Below, piece by piece: positions 28,182-36,724 of a DNA stretch of 64,000 nucleotides (positions are counted from its first letter, which is position 1; the number at the start of each line of letters is the position of its first letter). The translations under genes and the position numbers were made by a program. This DNA comes from Thermophagus sp052400625 (GTDB taxonomy: Bacteria > Bacteroidota > Bacteroidia > Bacteroidales > Marinilabiliaceae), in assembly GCA_052400625.1 (NCBI GenBank), contig JBQTGH010000002.1. One strand, 5' to 3'. The notes under the pieces were generated by a model that saw only the letters and a program-made list of their open reading frames with translations, did no database searches and was not told the origin of the DNA.

Positions 28182-28212
28182 GGTGTCTCCTTCCGATATC
28201 TGTTTGAAACGA

Positions 28213-28220
28213 CAAAATTA
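28213..28220 (-). promoter_or_regulatory. -7 promoter box of dnaE
   Basis: The minus strand reads TAATTTTG, 31 bases before the dnaE ATG, followed by a GGAAGGAG ribosome binding site. This is an unusually complete Shine-Dalgarno for this window. Confidence 0.6.
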
Positions 28221-28681
28221 TCCAAAATTGTGGTGGAATTCATTTTTTGGATAAAAGTAAATTTTAAATTTCTTGCAAGTTGATTGTTGTCAAATGTTTA
28301 AGTGCTGTTTTGGAGGCAGGTTGAGGGAGTCGGCTCCTGTGGATGCGCCCTCACAACGATCATATTCCGGATCTCATCTGCCATCTTTGTATCTGGTTAT
28401 AATTATATTGTTAGCATTCCCCGAGAGTGGTTTGTTTATTTGTTTCGATAAGCCTAAAAAAGGAACACATTTTTTTGCGAAAGGTTTGTTGATGAAACGA
28501 AAATTATTGAACTGTTTTCAATTTCCGAAATGATGATTTTCGGGGTGTATGAATAATTTACCGCGGCTTCGTAAACCGCCTTGAATGATCTGTTTCGCCT
28601 TGTCATTATCCGGATGAAGGTAAAAATGGGAAAAATGTGACGGAAAAGGATAAAGAAATTTCATAAACCGATAAAACACTG
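28221..28681. other. Divergent dnaE/rpsP intergenic region
   Basis: The stretch between the two promoters has a few short inverted repeats (for example GCGG...CCGC around 28563-28579) but no gene, RNA or repeat I can support. A plus-strand frame of 86 codons from 28273 has no recognisable features and is not called. Confidence 0.45.
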
Positions 28682-28689
28682 TATATTTG
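28682..28689 (+). promoter_or_regulatory. -7 promoter box of rpsP
   Basis: TATATTTG followed by C is a perfect Bacteroidota -7 box, 45 bases before the rpsP ATG at 28734. Confidence 0.65.
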
Positions 28690-28733
28690 CACTCGCAAAA
28701 TTGTAGGTTGTTTAATGTAATTTATTTAAAAAC

Positions 28734-29327
28734 ATGCCCGTAAAAATCAGATTAGCAAGACACGGACGCAAAAGGTATGCTTACTACCATATAGTAGTAG
28801 CAGATAGCAGGGCGCCACGAGATGGTAAATACATCGAGCGGATTGGTTCATACAATCCCAACACAAATCCTGCTACGATTGAACTTGATTTCGAGAAAGC
28901 CATGGAATGGCTTGGAAAAGGCGCTCAACCTACGGACACTGCCCGTGCAATTTTGAGTTACAAAGGTGTACTCATGAAAAAACACCTGCTTGATGGCGTT
29001 AAAAAAGGTGCTTTTGATGAAGCCGAAGCTGAACGTCGATTCCAAAAATGGATGGAAGAGAAAGAAGCTAAAATTCAGGCTAAAAAAGATCGCCTCTCGT
29101 CTGAAAGCGAACAAGAACGCAAAGCTCGCCTTGAGCATGAAGCTAAAATCAATGCTGAGAGAGCTGAAAAACTGGCTAAGCGTGCCGCCGAATTGGCCGC
29201 AGAGGCTGAGGCACAGCAAAAAGAAGAAGGTGCCGAAGAAGCCGGTGCTGAAGAAGCTGCTTCCGAAGAAACAACGACTGAACAAGCAGCTGCTCCTTCT
29301 GAAGAAGAAACTAAAAAAGAAGAATAG
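28734..29327 (+). CDS. rpsP: 30S ribosomal protein S16 with long acidic tail
   Basis: S16 is an early-assembly protein of the small subunit. The first 80 or so residues are classical S16 (MPVKIRLARHGRKRYAYYHI, then RDGKYIERIGSYNP). The protein continues to 197 residues with a Lys/Glu/Ala-rich coiled-coil-like stretch and an extremely acidic end (repeated EE and AEEA). Such C-terminal extensions are usual in Bacteroidota S16 and absent in E. coli (82 residues), so this is not a fusion or frame error. The gene is monocistronic, with its own -7 box 45 bases upstream and a strong terminator after it. The usual rimM-trmD neighbours are missing, which is also common in this phylum. Confidence 0.96.
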   Translation: MPVKIRLARHGRKRYAYYHIVVADSRAPRDGKYIERIGSYNPNTNPATIELDFEKAMEWLGKGAQPTDTARAILSYKGVLMKKHLLDGVKKGAFDEAEAERRFQKWMEEKEAKIQAKKDRLSSESEQERKARLEHEAKINAERAEKLAKRAAELAAEAEAQQKEEGAEEAGAEEAASEETTTEQAAAPSEEETKKEE

Positions 29328-29342
29328 ATTTTTTACTTCTTT

Positions 29343-29386
29343 AAAAACACAAAAAGCCGCTCGAAAGGGCGGCTTTTTGTGTTTTT
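29343..29386 (+). terminator. Terminator after rpsP
   Basis: An 18-bp stem (AAAAACACAAAAAGCCGC with its exact complement) surrounds an eight-base loop. It is A-rich on the left and T-rich on the right, so it can also work on the other strand. Confidence 0.92.
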
Positions 29387-29470
29387 ATGCCTCGCTGCTT
29401 TATGATTTTTCTCCTTTTAGAATCCTCATTTGCTGCCAACCATCCTCCATCCTGCCTCCGGCATGCCGAT

Positions 29471-29502
29471 AAAAAGAACCCCCACCGTTTGACCGGCAGG
29501 GG
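29471..29502 (-). terminator. Terminator after methylmalonyl-CoA mutase operon
   Basis: On the minus strand CCCCTGCCG pairs with CGGTGGGGG (two G-T pairs) around GTCAAA, followed by TTCTTTTT. It lies about 30 bases after the mutB stop. Confidence 0.8.
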
Positions 29503-29531
29503 TAATGAAAAAGAAAATTAATTCAGATGGT

Positions 29532-31685
29532 CTATTCTTCTTCACTCTGAAGCAATAGTTTCAGAATATCTATGGCGGCCCGTGATACGGAGGATCCGGG
29601 GCCGAAGATTCCTACAACCCCGCAATCATACAGGAATTGATAATCCTGATGAGGAATCACACCACCGGCAATCACCATGATGTCTTCACGACCCAGTTTT
29701 TTCAACTCTTCAATCACCTGAGGCACCAGAGTTTTATGTCCGGCGGCCAGAGATGAAACACCCAGTACATGCACGTCGTTTTCAACAGCCTGGCGAGCGG
29801 TTTCAGCAGGGGTCTGGAACAAGGGGCCCATATCCACGTCGAAGCCGATGTCGGCATATCCTGTGGCTACCACTTTGGCTCCACGGTCGTGACCGTCCTG
29901 ACCCATTTTGGCAATCATAATACGAGGCTGACGGCCTTCTTTTTCGGCAAATTCTTTGGCCAGGGCACGGGCTTGTTCAAACTCGCTGTCACTGCCGGCC
30001 TCTGATGAATAGACTCCGTTTATTGAATGTATCACAGCTTTATATCTTCCAACTACTTTCTCACAAGCATACGAAATTTCTCCCAAAGAAGCACGTTTTT
30101 TGGCAGCATCTACAGCCAGTTCCAGAAGATTACCTTCTCCTGTTTCTACGGCTTTGGTGATCGCTGCCAAGGCTGCCTGTACTTCCTCTTCATTACGTTC
30201 GGCACGTAATTTTTTGAGACGCTCAATCTGAGCATTACGCACTGCTGTGTTGTCGATCTCAAGGATGTCGATGGGATCTTCTTTTTCCAGACGATAACGG
30301 TTGGTACCAACGATCACCTGTTTTCCACTGTCAATTTTGGCTTGTGTACGGGCTGCAGCTTCTTCGATACGCATTTTGGGAAGACCTGTTTCGATGGCTT
30401 TGGCCATTCCACCCATCTCTTCGATTTCCTGAATGTGTGCCCAAGCCTTTTCAGCCAATTCTTTGGTCAGCGCTTCTACATAATAGGAACCTGCCCATGG
30501 ATCTACTGCCTTAGTGATACCGGTCTCTTCCTGAATGTAGATCTGAGTGTTTCGGGCAATACGTGCCGAGAAGTCGGTAGGCAGTGCAATGGCTTCGTCC
30601 AGAGCATTGGTGTGCAGCGACTGGGTATGTCCCAGTGCGGCAGCCATGGCCTCGATACAGGTACGGCCTACGTTGTTAAAAGGATCCTGTTCCTGCAATG
30701 ACCAACCCGATGTTTGTGAGTGGGTACGCAATGCCATTGACTTGGGATTTTTAGGGTTAAACTGCTTCACGATTTTTGCCCAGAGCATACGTGCTGCACG
30801 CATCTTGGCAATCTCCATGAAGTGATTCATCCCAATAGCCCAGAAGAACGACAGTCGGGGGGCAAATGCATCGATATTCAACCCTGACTGAACGCCTGTT
30901 CGCAGGTATTCCAACCCGTCGGCAAGGGTATATCCCAGCTCCAGGTCGGCAGTTGCACCTGCTTCCTGCATGTGGTATCCCGAAATGGATATGCTGTTAA
31001 ATTTGGGCATGTTCTTCGATGTGTATTCGAATATATCGGCAATGATACGCATCGAAAATTCGGGTGGATAAATATAGGTGTTACGAACCATGAACTCCTT
31101 AAGAATATCGTTTTGAATGGTTCCACTCAGCTCTTCCAGCTTAGCTCCCTGTTCCAGCCCCGCAACAATATAAAAGGCCATGATGGGCAGTACCGCACCG
31201 TTCATGGTCATGGATACCGACATCTTATTTAATGGAATACCATCAAACAGAACCTCCATATCCAAAATGGAGTCGATGGCCACACCGGCTTTCCCCACAT
31301 CACCAACCACACGTTCATGGTCTGAGTCATATCCTCGGTGTGTGGCCAAGTCGAAGGCTACAGAAAGACCTTTCTGGCCTGCCGCCAGGTTACGACGATA
31401 AAAGGCATTGGACTCCTCGGCAGTGGAAAATCCGGCATATTGCCGAATGGTCCATGGACGCATGGCATACATGGCCGAATAGGGACCCCGAAGATAGGGA
31501 GGAAGACCTGCTGCATAGTTCAGATGTTCCATGCCTTCCAGGTCCTCTTTTGAATATACGGGCTTCACGGGAATCTGCTCCGGTGTTACCCAATCCTTTT
31601 TAATGGAATGCTGTTGCTCCCAGGCTTTGGCATCAAACGAAAGCCGGTCGCTTTTGTAATCTATTTTTGAAAAATCTGGTCTCAT
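29532..31685 (-). CDS. mutB: Methylmalonyl-CoA mutase, large (catalytic) subunit
   Basis: This adenosylcobalamin enzyme interconverts succinyl-CoA and (R)-methylmalonyl-CoA in propionate metabolism. The 717-residue protein has an N-terminal TIM-barrel domain with the CoA-binding YAGFSTAEESN segment and substrate residues in TMNGAVLP. The C-terminal B12-binding domain (last 135 residues or so) has the DxHxxG motif in GQDGHDRGAKV, whose histidine is the lower cobalt ligand, followed by GGVIPHQD. It forms a heterodimer with the MutA subunit encoded upstream. Between them lies an IVP-type gene. No epimerase or MeaB chaperone gene is nearby in this window. In fermentative Bacteroidota the enzyme works in the succinate-to-propionate direction. 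Confidence 0.97.
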   Translation of the reverse strand: MRPDFSKIDYKSDRLSFDAKAWEQQHSIKKDWVTPEQIPVKPVYSKEDLEGMEHLNYAAGLPPYLRGPYSAMYAMRPWTIRQYAGFSTAEESNAFYRRNLAAGQKGLSVAFDLATHRGYDSDHERVVGDVGKAGVAIDSILDMEVLFDGIPLNKMSVSMTMNGAVLPIMAFYIVAGLEQGAKLEELSGTIQNDILKEFMVRNTYIYPPEFSMRIIADIFEYTSKNMPKFNSISISGYHMQEAGATADLELGYTLADGLEYLRTGVQSGLNIDAFAPRLSFFWAIGMNHFMEIAKMRAARMLWAKIVKQFNPKNPKSMALRTHSQTSGWSLQEQDPFNNVGRTCIEAMAAALGHTQSLHTNALDEAIALPTDFSARIARNTQIYIQEETGITKAVDPWAGSYYVEALTKELAEKAWAHIQEIEEMGGMAKAIETGLPKMRIEEAAARTQAKIDSGKQVIVGTNRYRLEKEDPIDILEIDNTAVRNAQIERLKKLRAERNEEEVQAALAAITKAVETGEGNLLELAVDAAKKRASLGEISYACEKVVGRYKAVIHSINGVYSSEAGSDSEFEQARALAKEFAEKEGRQPRIMIAKMGQDGHDRGAKVVATGYADIGFDVDMGPLFQTPAETARQAVENDVHVLGVSSLAAGHKTLVPQVIEELKKLGREDIMVIAGGVIPHQDYQFLYDCGVVGIFGPGSSVSRAAIDILKLLLQSEEE

Positions 31686-31695
31686 GGTAGTAGAT

Positions 31696-32156
31696 TTTTA
31701 GATTATTAGATGTAAGATTTAAGATTCAAGATGATCAGGAAAGTCTCTTCTGAAAGGAATAAATCATTTTTTCCAATTCGATACACTTTTCATTTATGTC
31801 GTTTAAGACCTCGGTGGTGATATATCCCAAGTCATTGGGTAATATCATTAGGGTTTGTAATTCAAAAAGAGACCCGCGGGCGACATTTAAAAAGTGATTG
31901 AAATCTTTTTTTGTTCCTTTCCCTGAACCTTCTGCAATATTTGCAACAATAGAAACAGCAGCCCTGCGAGATTGTCCTTGTAATCCATAAGTTTCTGTTG
32001 GCGGGAAAGCTTGGGACACGGTGTAGATAATTTTAACCAGCGCTCTCGCTTTTTGCCAGATTATTAAATCTCTATACTTATGGGGTTTCATTACAGTGAA
32101 AATCTGCAGTTTTTAAATCTAATAATCTTACATCTATAAATCTTATATCTTAATTA
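31696..32156. mobile_element. Putative insertion carrying the four-helix-bundle gene, with AGATNTAAGATT-type flanks
   Basis: The small gene at 31735-32091 interrupts mutA-mutB. Both flanks carry the same short A/T words in opposite orientation: TTAGATTATTAGATGTAAG on the plus strand at about 31699-31717, and AGATGTAAGATTATTAGATT on the minus strand at about 32117-32136. This looks like the ends of a small inserted cassette, but no target duplication is clear. IVP-type genes are known as dispersed insertions, originally in 23S rRNA. Confidence 0.4.
31735..32091 (-). CDS. Four-helix-bundle (S23/IVP-type) protein
   Basis: A 118-residue, wholly helical protein starting MKPHKYRDLIIWQKARALVK. It has the family signature LQGQSRRAAVSIVANIAEGSG at about 58-78 and a second conserved segment FLNVARGSLFELQTL. 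This is the four-helix bundle family (23S rRNA intervening-sequence protein, S23). Members form ring-like pentamers and are thought to bind nucleic acid through a basic face, but the cellular role is unknown. It lies 49 bases upstream of mutB and 65 downstream of mutA, so it should be transcribed with them. Nothing links it to cobalamin metabolism; the position is best explained by insertion. Confidence 0.92.
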   Translation of the reverse strand: MKPHKYRDLIIWQKARALVKIIYTVSQAFPPTETYGLQGQSRRAAVSIVANIAEGSGKGTKKDFNHFLNVARGSLFELQTLMILPNDLGYITTEVLNDINEKCIELEKMIYSFQKRLS

Positions 32157-34019
32157 TTATTGAATTTTCAACATTTTATTAAACATCTGCAATGTCTCCA
32201 GCAAGTTGGAACGTACATTTATGAAGTACTCAATGCCCTGAGCTTTCAGGTCATCGGAACAGGCGGGGGCGCCTGCCACCACAAAGATGGCTTCTCCGTT
32301 CAATGCTTTAAAGGCTGCGGGGGCTGCTTCGGCATATTCATCATCTGATGAGCAAAGCACCACGATGTCGGCTTTTGCTTCTTTTGCTGCCTCTACACCT
32401 TTTTCTACCGTGTCGAAACCAAGGTTGTCGATGATTTCATACCCGGCACAACCAAAGAAGTTGCCCGAAAACTGAGAGCGTGCCAGGCGCATGGCCAGAT
32501 TGCCATAGGTCAGCATAAACACTTTCGGTCGGTTGGGGGCTTTTTCGGTGGCCAAACGGAGAGCTTCAAACTCTTCTGCGCCACGATACAACCGAATGGG
32601 TTCGATGTCGCCCGCTTCCGGTGTAGCAGAAAAGGCCTGTTCTTCATTGATCTCAGATGCCACAGATTCCAGATTGTTGGGATATTGATTGGTTCCAAGG
32701 AACACTTCTTTGCGGCGGGCCAGATCTTTTTGTCGCTTCCCGGAGATTTCTTTCACCTTCGACTGAATAAATCCGGCTTTCAGGGCTTCCAGATAACCTC
32801 CTTTGTTTTCTACCTCAAGGAAGAGCGTCCAGGCTTCATGGGCGATGCTGTCGGTGAGGTTTTCAATGTAGTAGCTTCCTGCCGAGGGATCCACAATCTT
32901 TCCGAAATAAGCTTCTTCCTTAAGCAGCAACTGTTGGTTGCGGGCAATACGCTCGCTGAAGTCACCTGTTGGACGGAACACTTTGTCGAACGGTGTTACC
33001 GTCAGAGAGTCGGTACCGCCGATGGTGGCGCTCATGGCTTCCGTCTGAGTGCGAAGCATATTCACGTAAGGATCGTAAATAGTCTTGTTCCATTCCGATG
33101 TTTCGCAATGTGTGTGCATTTTGTTGGCGCCCTTGTCGGAAGGCTTGTAAGCATCTACGATCTTGGCCCAAAGCAGGCGTCCGGCACGCAGTTTGGCGAT
33201 CTCCATAAAGTAGTTGCTTCCAATGCCAAAATTGAACCGAATGCTGCGGGCTGCATCGTCGGCGCTAATGCCTTTACCGGTAAGTTGTGCCATGTATTCA
33301 TTGGCCATTGCCAGCCCAAAGCCCAGCTCCTGAACAATGCTCGAACCGGCATTGGTGAAATGTTTGGCATTAACGGTCAATGGTTGGAACCGGGGCAATT
33401 CACCGCCTTCTTTTACCAACTCGGCAGCATTGTCGTAGAGTTCTTCTACCGAAACACATGCCTTGCCGTTAATGGTCAGATTTCCCAGGGGATCAAAATT
33501 GAGTGATCCTTTTACCGCTTTTAAATCGGCGTGGGTTTCGTTGAGCCACTCTTTTAAGATTGAAAAGAGTTTTTTGTTGCCGTGGGCAGTGGAAAAGTTA
33601 AGCTCCACCTTTGCCGGGTCAATGTCTTTAAGCAGCTCAGATATATTCTCTTTAGTAATCAGTGCATCACTCCCGAAGATGAAACCAAGGGCGTTAACCC
33701 CTTTATTCAGGATGTCCTGTGCTTTTGAGTGCGCCGCCTTCACGTCGTCGACTTTTATGTCCTGACGCACCAGCCACTGGTTGTCGGTTTTGGTTCCGCG
33801 AACATAAGGATATTCACCGGGAAGAGTGTTCAAGTAATCCAACCCTTTCAAGTCCTCCTCTCTGTAGAAAGGACGAACGTTAAATCCTTCATTGGTTTTC
33901 CAAACGAGCTTTCGGTCAAAGTCCGCTCCTTTGAGATCCGCTGTTATTTTCGCCATCCATTCCTCGGTAGAAACAGGTGGAAAGTCGTTAAACAACGGCT
34001 GATTTGATTTATCTGCCAT
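32157..34019 (-). CDS. mutA: Methylmalonyl-CoA mutase, small subunit
   Basis: The 620-residue partner of MutB has the same two-domain plan: a TIM barrel followed by a degenerate B12-binding domain (about residues 490-620). The DxHxxG motif is lost; the equivalent region reads MLTYGNLAMRLARSQFSGNF, without the cobalt-ligating histidine. This is normal for MutA, which is structural rather than catalytic. Family landmarks include RNQQLLLKEEAYFGKIVDPSAGSYY, shared with the large subunit. It is the first gene of the operon. A perfect -7 box (34055-34062, minus strand) lies 35 bases before the start. Confidence 0.95.
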   Translation of the reverse strand: MADKSNQPLFNDFPPVSTEEWMAKITADLKGADFDRKLVWKTNEGFNVRPFYREEDLKGLDYLNTLPGEYPYVRGTKTDNQWLVRQDIKVDDVKAAHSKAQDILNKGVNALGFIFGSDALITKENISELLKDIDPAKVELNFSTAHGNKKLFSILKEWLNETHADLKAVKGSLNFDPLGNLTINGKACVSVEELYDNAAELVKEGGELPRFQPLTVNAKHFTNAGSSIVQELGFGLAMANEYMAQLTGKGISADDAARSIRFNFGIGSNYFMEIAKLRAGRLLWAKIVDAYKPSDKGANKMHTHCETSEWNKTIYDPYVNMLRTQTEAMSATIGGTDSLTVTPFDKVFRPTGDFSERIARNQQLLLKEEAYFGKIVDPSAGSYYIENLTDSIAHEAWTLFLEVENKGGYLEALKAGFIQSKVKEISGKRQKDLARRKEVFLGTNQYPNNLESVASEINEEQAFSATPEAGDIEPIRLYRGAEEFEALRLATEKAPNRPKVFMLTYGNLAMRLARSQFSGNFFGCAGYEIIDNLGFDTVEKGVEAAKEAKADIVVLCSSDDEYAEAAPAAFKALNGEAIFVVAGAPACSDDLKAQGIEYFINVRSNLLETLQMFNKMLKIQ

Positions 34020-34054
34020 AATGTAACTATTTTTTTGTGCAAGTTATCAATGGG

Positions 34055-34062
34055 CAAAATTA
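34055..34062 (-). promoter_or_regulatory. -7 promoter box of the mutA-mutB operon
   Basis: The minus strand reads TAATTTTG, an exact TAnnTTTG match, giving a leader of about 30 bases before mutA. Confidence 0.6.
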
Positions 34063-34392
34063 ACGAAATTATTCTGGAATAGGGAACAAAGCCGTTGGGT
34101 TTGTGGAATGTTATTGAGCAGGTGGAATGAGCTCATTGATCTAATGTGCGTCTCTGGTTCTTATTCGGGAAGGATAAATGTGTGCTATAGGATGATCTTA
34201 TGGATTGTCATTGTATACCGATACGTCAAATGGGAACATGCATTGCATGATCGTTCACCCCAAACAAAGAGAAATGAACCTATACCATGCGCTTCGCCCA
34301 ATCAGAATTTATGACCCAGCGGGTTCCATGAATGAGTAATAGGTGAGGTAGAACAATGGAACGCTAGTTCCTCAACTTTAATTTAAGAATGC
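34063..34392. other. Gap between mutA promoter and LuxR-type regulator gene
   Basis: No gene is supported here. A short perfect inverted repeat, GGAACGCTAGTTCC, lies near 34360. The rest is unremarkable mixed sequence. Confidence 0.4.
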
Positions 34393-35106
34393 TTAGAACA
34401 GTCGATTGCTTTTGGCATAATAAACCGCCTCCGAAGTGTTCGTTACTTTCAGTTTCCTGAAGATGTTGTGTTTGTGCTGTTTTATGGTCGAGAGTGAGAG
34501 TTTTAGCTTTTCTGCAATTTCCGAATTGGTCGCTCCCTGGGTGCTTAAAAACAGTATCTCCTTTTCACGTTCTGTCAATAGGTTGTAATCTCTCAGCTCG
34601 AATCGGCGTGTGGTGGGGTTTAACCGGTATTGAATCGGCTTATTCAAATTTTGAATGAGGGCATTTCCCGACAACGAGGCATGAGAAGGCGAAACAAAAC
34701 AGACGCCGGTTGTCATCCTGTTATTTTCGGTCATCTCCATCGGAACACATTTGTGGTTGATTCGTATGTTTTTCCCATCAGGTTGCTTAATTCTAAAATC
34801 GAAGGATAAATAACAGTTCTTCTTCCACTCTAATGAGGGTTTTTCATAAAAAAAGCGGAAGCCTATCTCGTTGATTTTTCTAAACAGAGGCATATCTTCC
34901 GGGGCAATGATCTTCTCATAATACGAGAATCCCATTTCCATTACTTCGTCGGGTGGATGGCCGCATAAAAATAATGGATGGTTTGAGACATATAAAAACT
35001 TCCCCTTGGTGAAATCCGCAACATAAATGCTTTGATTCATCATCTGGGAGAATATTTCGAAGATGGTCCTAATATCGGTCTTTTCTATTGTCCGGATTCC
35101 GGCCAT
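34393..35106 (-). CDS. PAS domain LuxR-family transcriptional regulator
   Basis: From the ATG at 35106 (MAGIRTIEKTDIRTIFEIFS) the protein is 237 residues. Residues about 20-130 look like a PAS-type sensor domain (QSIYVADFTKGKFLYVSNH, then FDFRIKQPDGKNIRIN). The C-terminal 65 residues are a GerE/LuxR helix-turn-helix: LTEREKEILFLSTQGATNSE, then KLKLSLSTIKQHKHNIFRKL. No receiver domain is present, so it is a one-component regulator with unknown ligand. The frame stays open to an ATG at 35226, but a perfect -7 box at 35208-35215 overlaps it. An AGGGAG ribosome binding site precedes 35106, while 35151 is a second option. Targets are unknown. Confidence 0.85.
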   Translation of the reverse strand: MAGIRTIEKTDIRTIFEIFSQMMNQSIYVADFTKGKFLYVSNHPLFLCGHPPDEVMEMGFSYYEKIIAPEDMPLFRKINEIGFRFFYEKPSLEWKKNCYLSFDFRIKQPDGKNIRINHKCVPMEMTENNRMTTGVCFVSPSHASLSGNALIQNLNKPIQYRLNPTTRRFELRDYNLLTEREKEILFLSTQGATNSEIAEKLKLSLSTIKQHKHNIFRKLKVTNTSEAVYYAKSNRLF

Positions 35107-35207
35107 GTTGGCACTCCCTACCGATTTAATAAGATGTTTTACAAAGGTCATAAAAAAACTACAAAAGTTTATTTCAGTGTTTAGAAGTGTCTTGATCAAT
35201 AAATGAA

Positions 35208-35215
35208 CAAAATTA
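35208..35215 (-). promoter_or_regulatory. -7 promoter box of the PAS-LuxR gene
   Basis: The minus strand reads TAATTTTG. If used, transcription starts near 35202, excluding the in-frame ATG at 35226 and supporting a downstream start. Confidence 0.5.
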
Positions 35216-35357
35216 TTGAAAAGCAAAATAGTAAAAACTATACTAAAGTACTATTGATTTGCTTCTAAATAATGAATAACATTGCATTCGTGCTTCCAAT
35301 GAGCGAATTAAAAATTTTTACCTACCCCGTTTTTTAACCAATTATGTTTGGTGTTCG

Positions 35358-35500
35358 GATACCCGGGGAAAAATTATGAACCCTTATTTTTTACATTCCC
35401 GGGTATCTTCTTTCTTCTGTGTGCACTGACTACTGTTGCATTGTTTTTATTTCTCCGATGTTCAGTTTTAACTTCCCGAAAATTTTTTCCGTTTCGGAGA
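35358..35500. repeat. Two hairpins in the regulator/DUF4469 gap
   Basis: GATACCCGGGGAA (from 35358) pairs with TTCCCGGGTATC ending near 35407, and the A/T arms inside extend the stem. A second pair, TCTCCGA (35452-35458) and TCGGAGA (35494-35500), follows. The surrounding 500-base interval has only short frames (71-84 codons) without family features. No T-tract follows either stem. Confidence 0.4.
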
Positions 35501-35744
35501 TTAATACAATACCCGATAAGTTTGTTGGTGGAAGTGAAACTTCTCCCCTTCCATTCTCTTTAGATCTTCCGGTGGTGATGTTCTTCTCGATCAACCAGGG
35601 AATTCGTTGGTTTTTGCGGGGTCATTATGGATCTGCGGCCTACGAAAAGGGCCTCCCCACCGGATCCTATTGACACGTTTTGGTTGGATTGTTATTATTG
35701 TATTGACGTTTATTTGATGTTTAACCCTTTAAAACTATTTTATT

Positions 35745-36485
35745 ATGGTATCTTCTGTATTTCATAGTTTAAAGGTAAAGTTGTATCCCAATAATCTGTC
35801 GAATGATTCCAATGATTTTTATGCCAGAGTTGATACTGAAAAAACACTTTACACACGCGATGTCTGCCTCGCGGCAGTGACCCGTGGGGGGGCCGATTCC
35901 ACGCCTGAAATGATGGAGAAAAATGTGTTGGCCTTTTTAAAGGAAATGGGCTATCAACTTTGCAACGGTTTTTCGATCAGCACCGGATATTTCTATGCTT
36001 CTACCGGCATAAGAGGACGCTTTAAAAGTGAGATGGATGCTTACGACCCGGAAAGACACTTGATTTATTTTCAGTTCAATCAGGGACCGCTTTTACGGGA
36101 GGAGAGTAAAAACATTAATGTGGAAATTGTGGGGGTGGCGGATACCGGATGCCAAATTGTGGAAATTGTAGATATCAAGAGTGGTTCGGTCAATGATTTG
36201 GTAACACCCGGCTGCAATCTTAGAATTAAAGGTTCTCGACTGAAAATTGCGGGCGACCTTGAGGAGGTGGGAATCCGGTTTATTAACGCCGACAGTGGTG
36301 AAATATTTGCTGTAGAACCCGTCGATATTATTACCAATATGCCTTCCGAAATTGTTATCCTCACCCCCAAACTGCCCGGCGGCTCTTACCGGTTGGAGTT
36401 GGGAACGCAATTTTCCGGCAATACCTCTATCCTTCTGAAAAAGCCCAAGAAAGTAACCTTCGAAGGTCGCCTGACGGTTCGATAG
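35745..36485 (+). CDS. HU-like DNA-binding domain protein with DUF4469 C-terminus
   Basis: A 246-residue protein of a family frequent in Bacteroidales. Residues about 1-125 resemble an HU/IHF-like fold (early SLKVKLYPNNLS, then CLAAVTRGGADSTPEMMEKN and a long beta-arm region). Residues about 140-240 form the DUF4469 beta-sandwich, with the marker LVTPGCNLRIKGSRLKIAGD and the C-terminal LPGGSYRLELGTQF. HU-like proteins bend or coat DNA; whether this one does is unproven. No operon partner is visible. Immediately downstream is an unusual 23-nt palindrome array (36521-36708), which could be a coincidence or a binding region. Confidence 0.8.
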   Translation: MVSSVFHSLKVKLYPNNLSNDSNDFYARVDTEKTLYTRDVCLAAVTRGGADSTPEMMEKNVLAFLKEMGYQLCNGFSISTGYFYASTGIRGRFKSEMDAYDPERHLIYFQFNQGPLLREESKNINVEIVGVADTGCQIVEIVDIKSGSVNDLVTPGCNLRIKGSRLKIAGDLEEVGIRFINADSGEIFAVEPVDIITNMPSEIVILTPKLPGGSYRLELGTQFSGNTSILLKKPKKVTFEGRLTVR

Positions 36486-36520
36486 TTCGATGCATCTCCT
36501 CAACCTATTCCTTTGTCCTT

Positions 36521-36708
36521 CTTCATTATTTGGAAAGGGGCTGTTCCATTACTGGGAAAATTATGGTTCCGTTAGATGGAAAAGCACCTTTCCATTGGTC
36601 GGAAAGGAACGATTCCGTCGGGAGGAAAGACTTTATTCCGTTGGATGGAAACAGCCCATTCCAATAATCGGAATAGTGGGGTTCCGCTGAATGGAACGGA
36701 ACTATTCC
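36521..36708. repeat. Tandem array of TTCC-N7-GGAA palindromes with exact 23-nt period
   Basis: TTCC begins at 36544, 36567, 36590, 36613, 36636, 36659, 36682 and 36705, a constant 23-base step. In the first seven units GGAA begins 11 bases later, making 15-nt palindromes (for example TTCCGTTGGATGGAA) separated by eight variable bases. A left-edge unit at 36521 keeps only GGAA and the last unit keeps only TTCC. The period is not a multiple of three, so it is not a protein repeat. It lies between convergent genes (DUF4469 and a phosphodiesterase-type lipoprotein). Function is unknown. Confidence 0.9.
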
Positions 36709-36724
36709 GTCCTTTGTCGACGAG

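Noticed and set aside
28734..29327. S16 long tail as a gene fusion or frameshift
   Set aside because: Acidic Lys/Glu/Ala-rich S16 extensions of this length are usual in Bacteroidota, and the terminator follows the stop directly.
32157..34019. Loss of the B12 motif in MutA as a defect
   Set aside because: The small subunit of heterodimeric methylmalonyl-CoA mutase normally lacks the DxHxxG histidine; the large subunit here has it.
35348..35673. Two short plus-strand frames (71 and 84 codons) as small genes
   Set aside because: They overlap each other in different frames, overlap strong hairpins, and show no recognisable protein features.
36521..36708. CRISPR array
   Set aside because: The repeated part is 15 bases with eight-base gaps; CRISPR repeats and spacers are each over 20 bases, and no cas genes are present.
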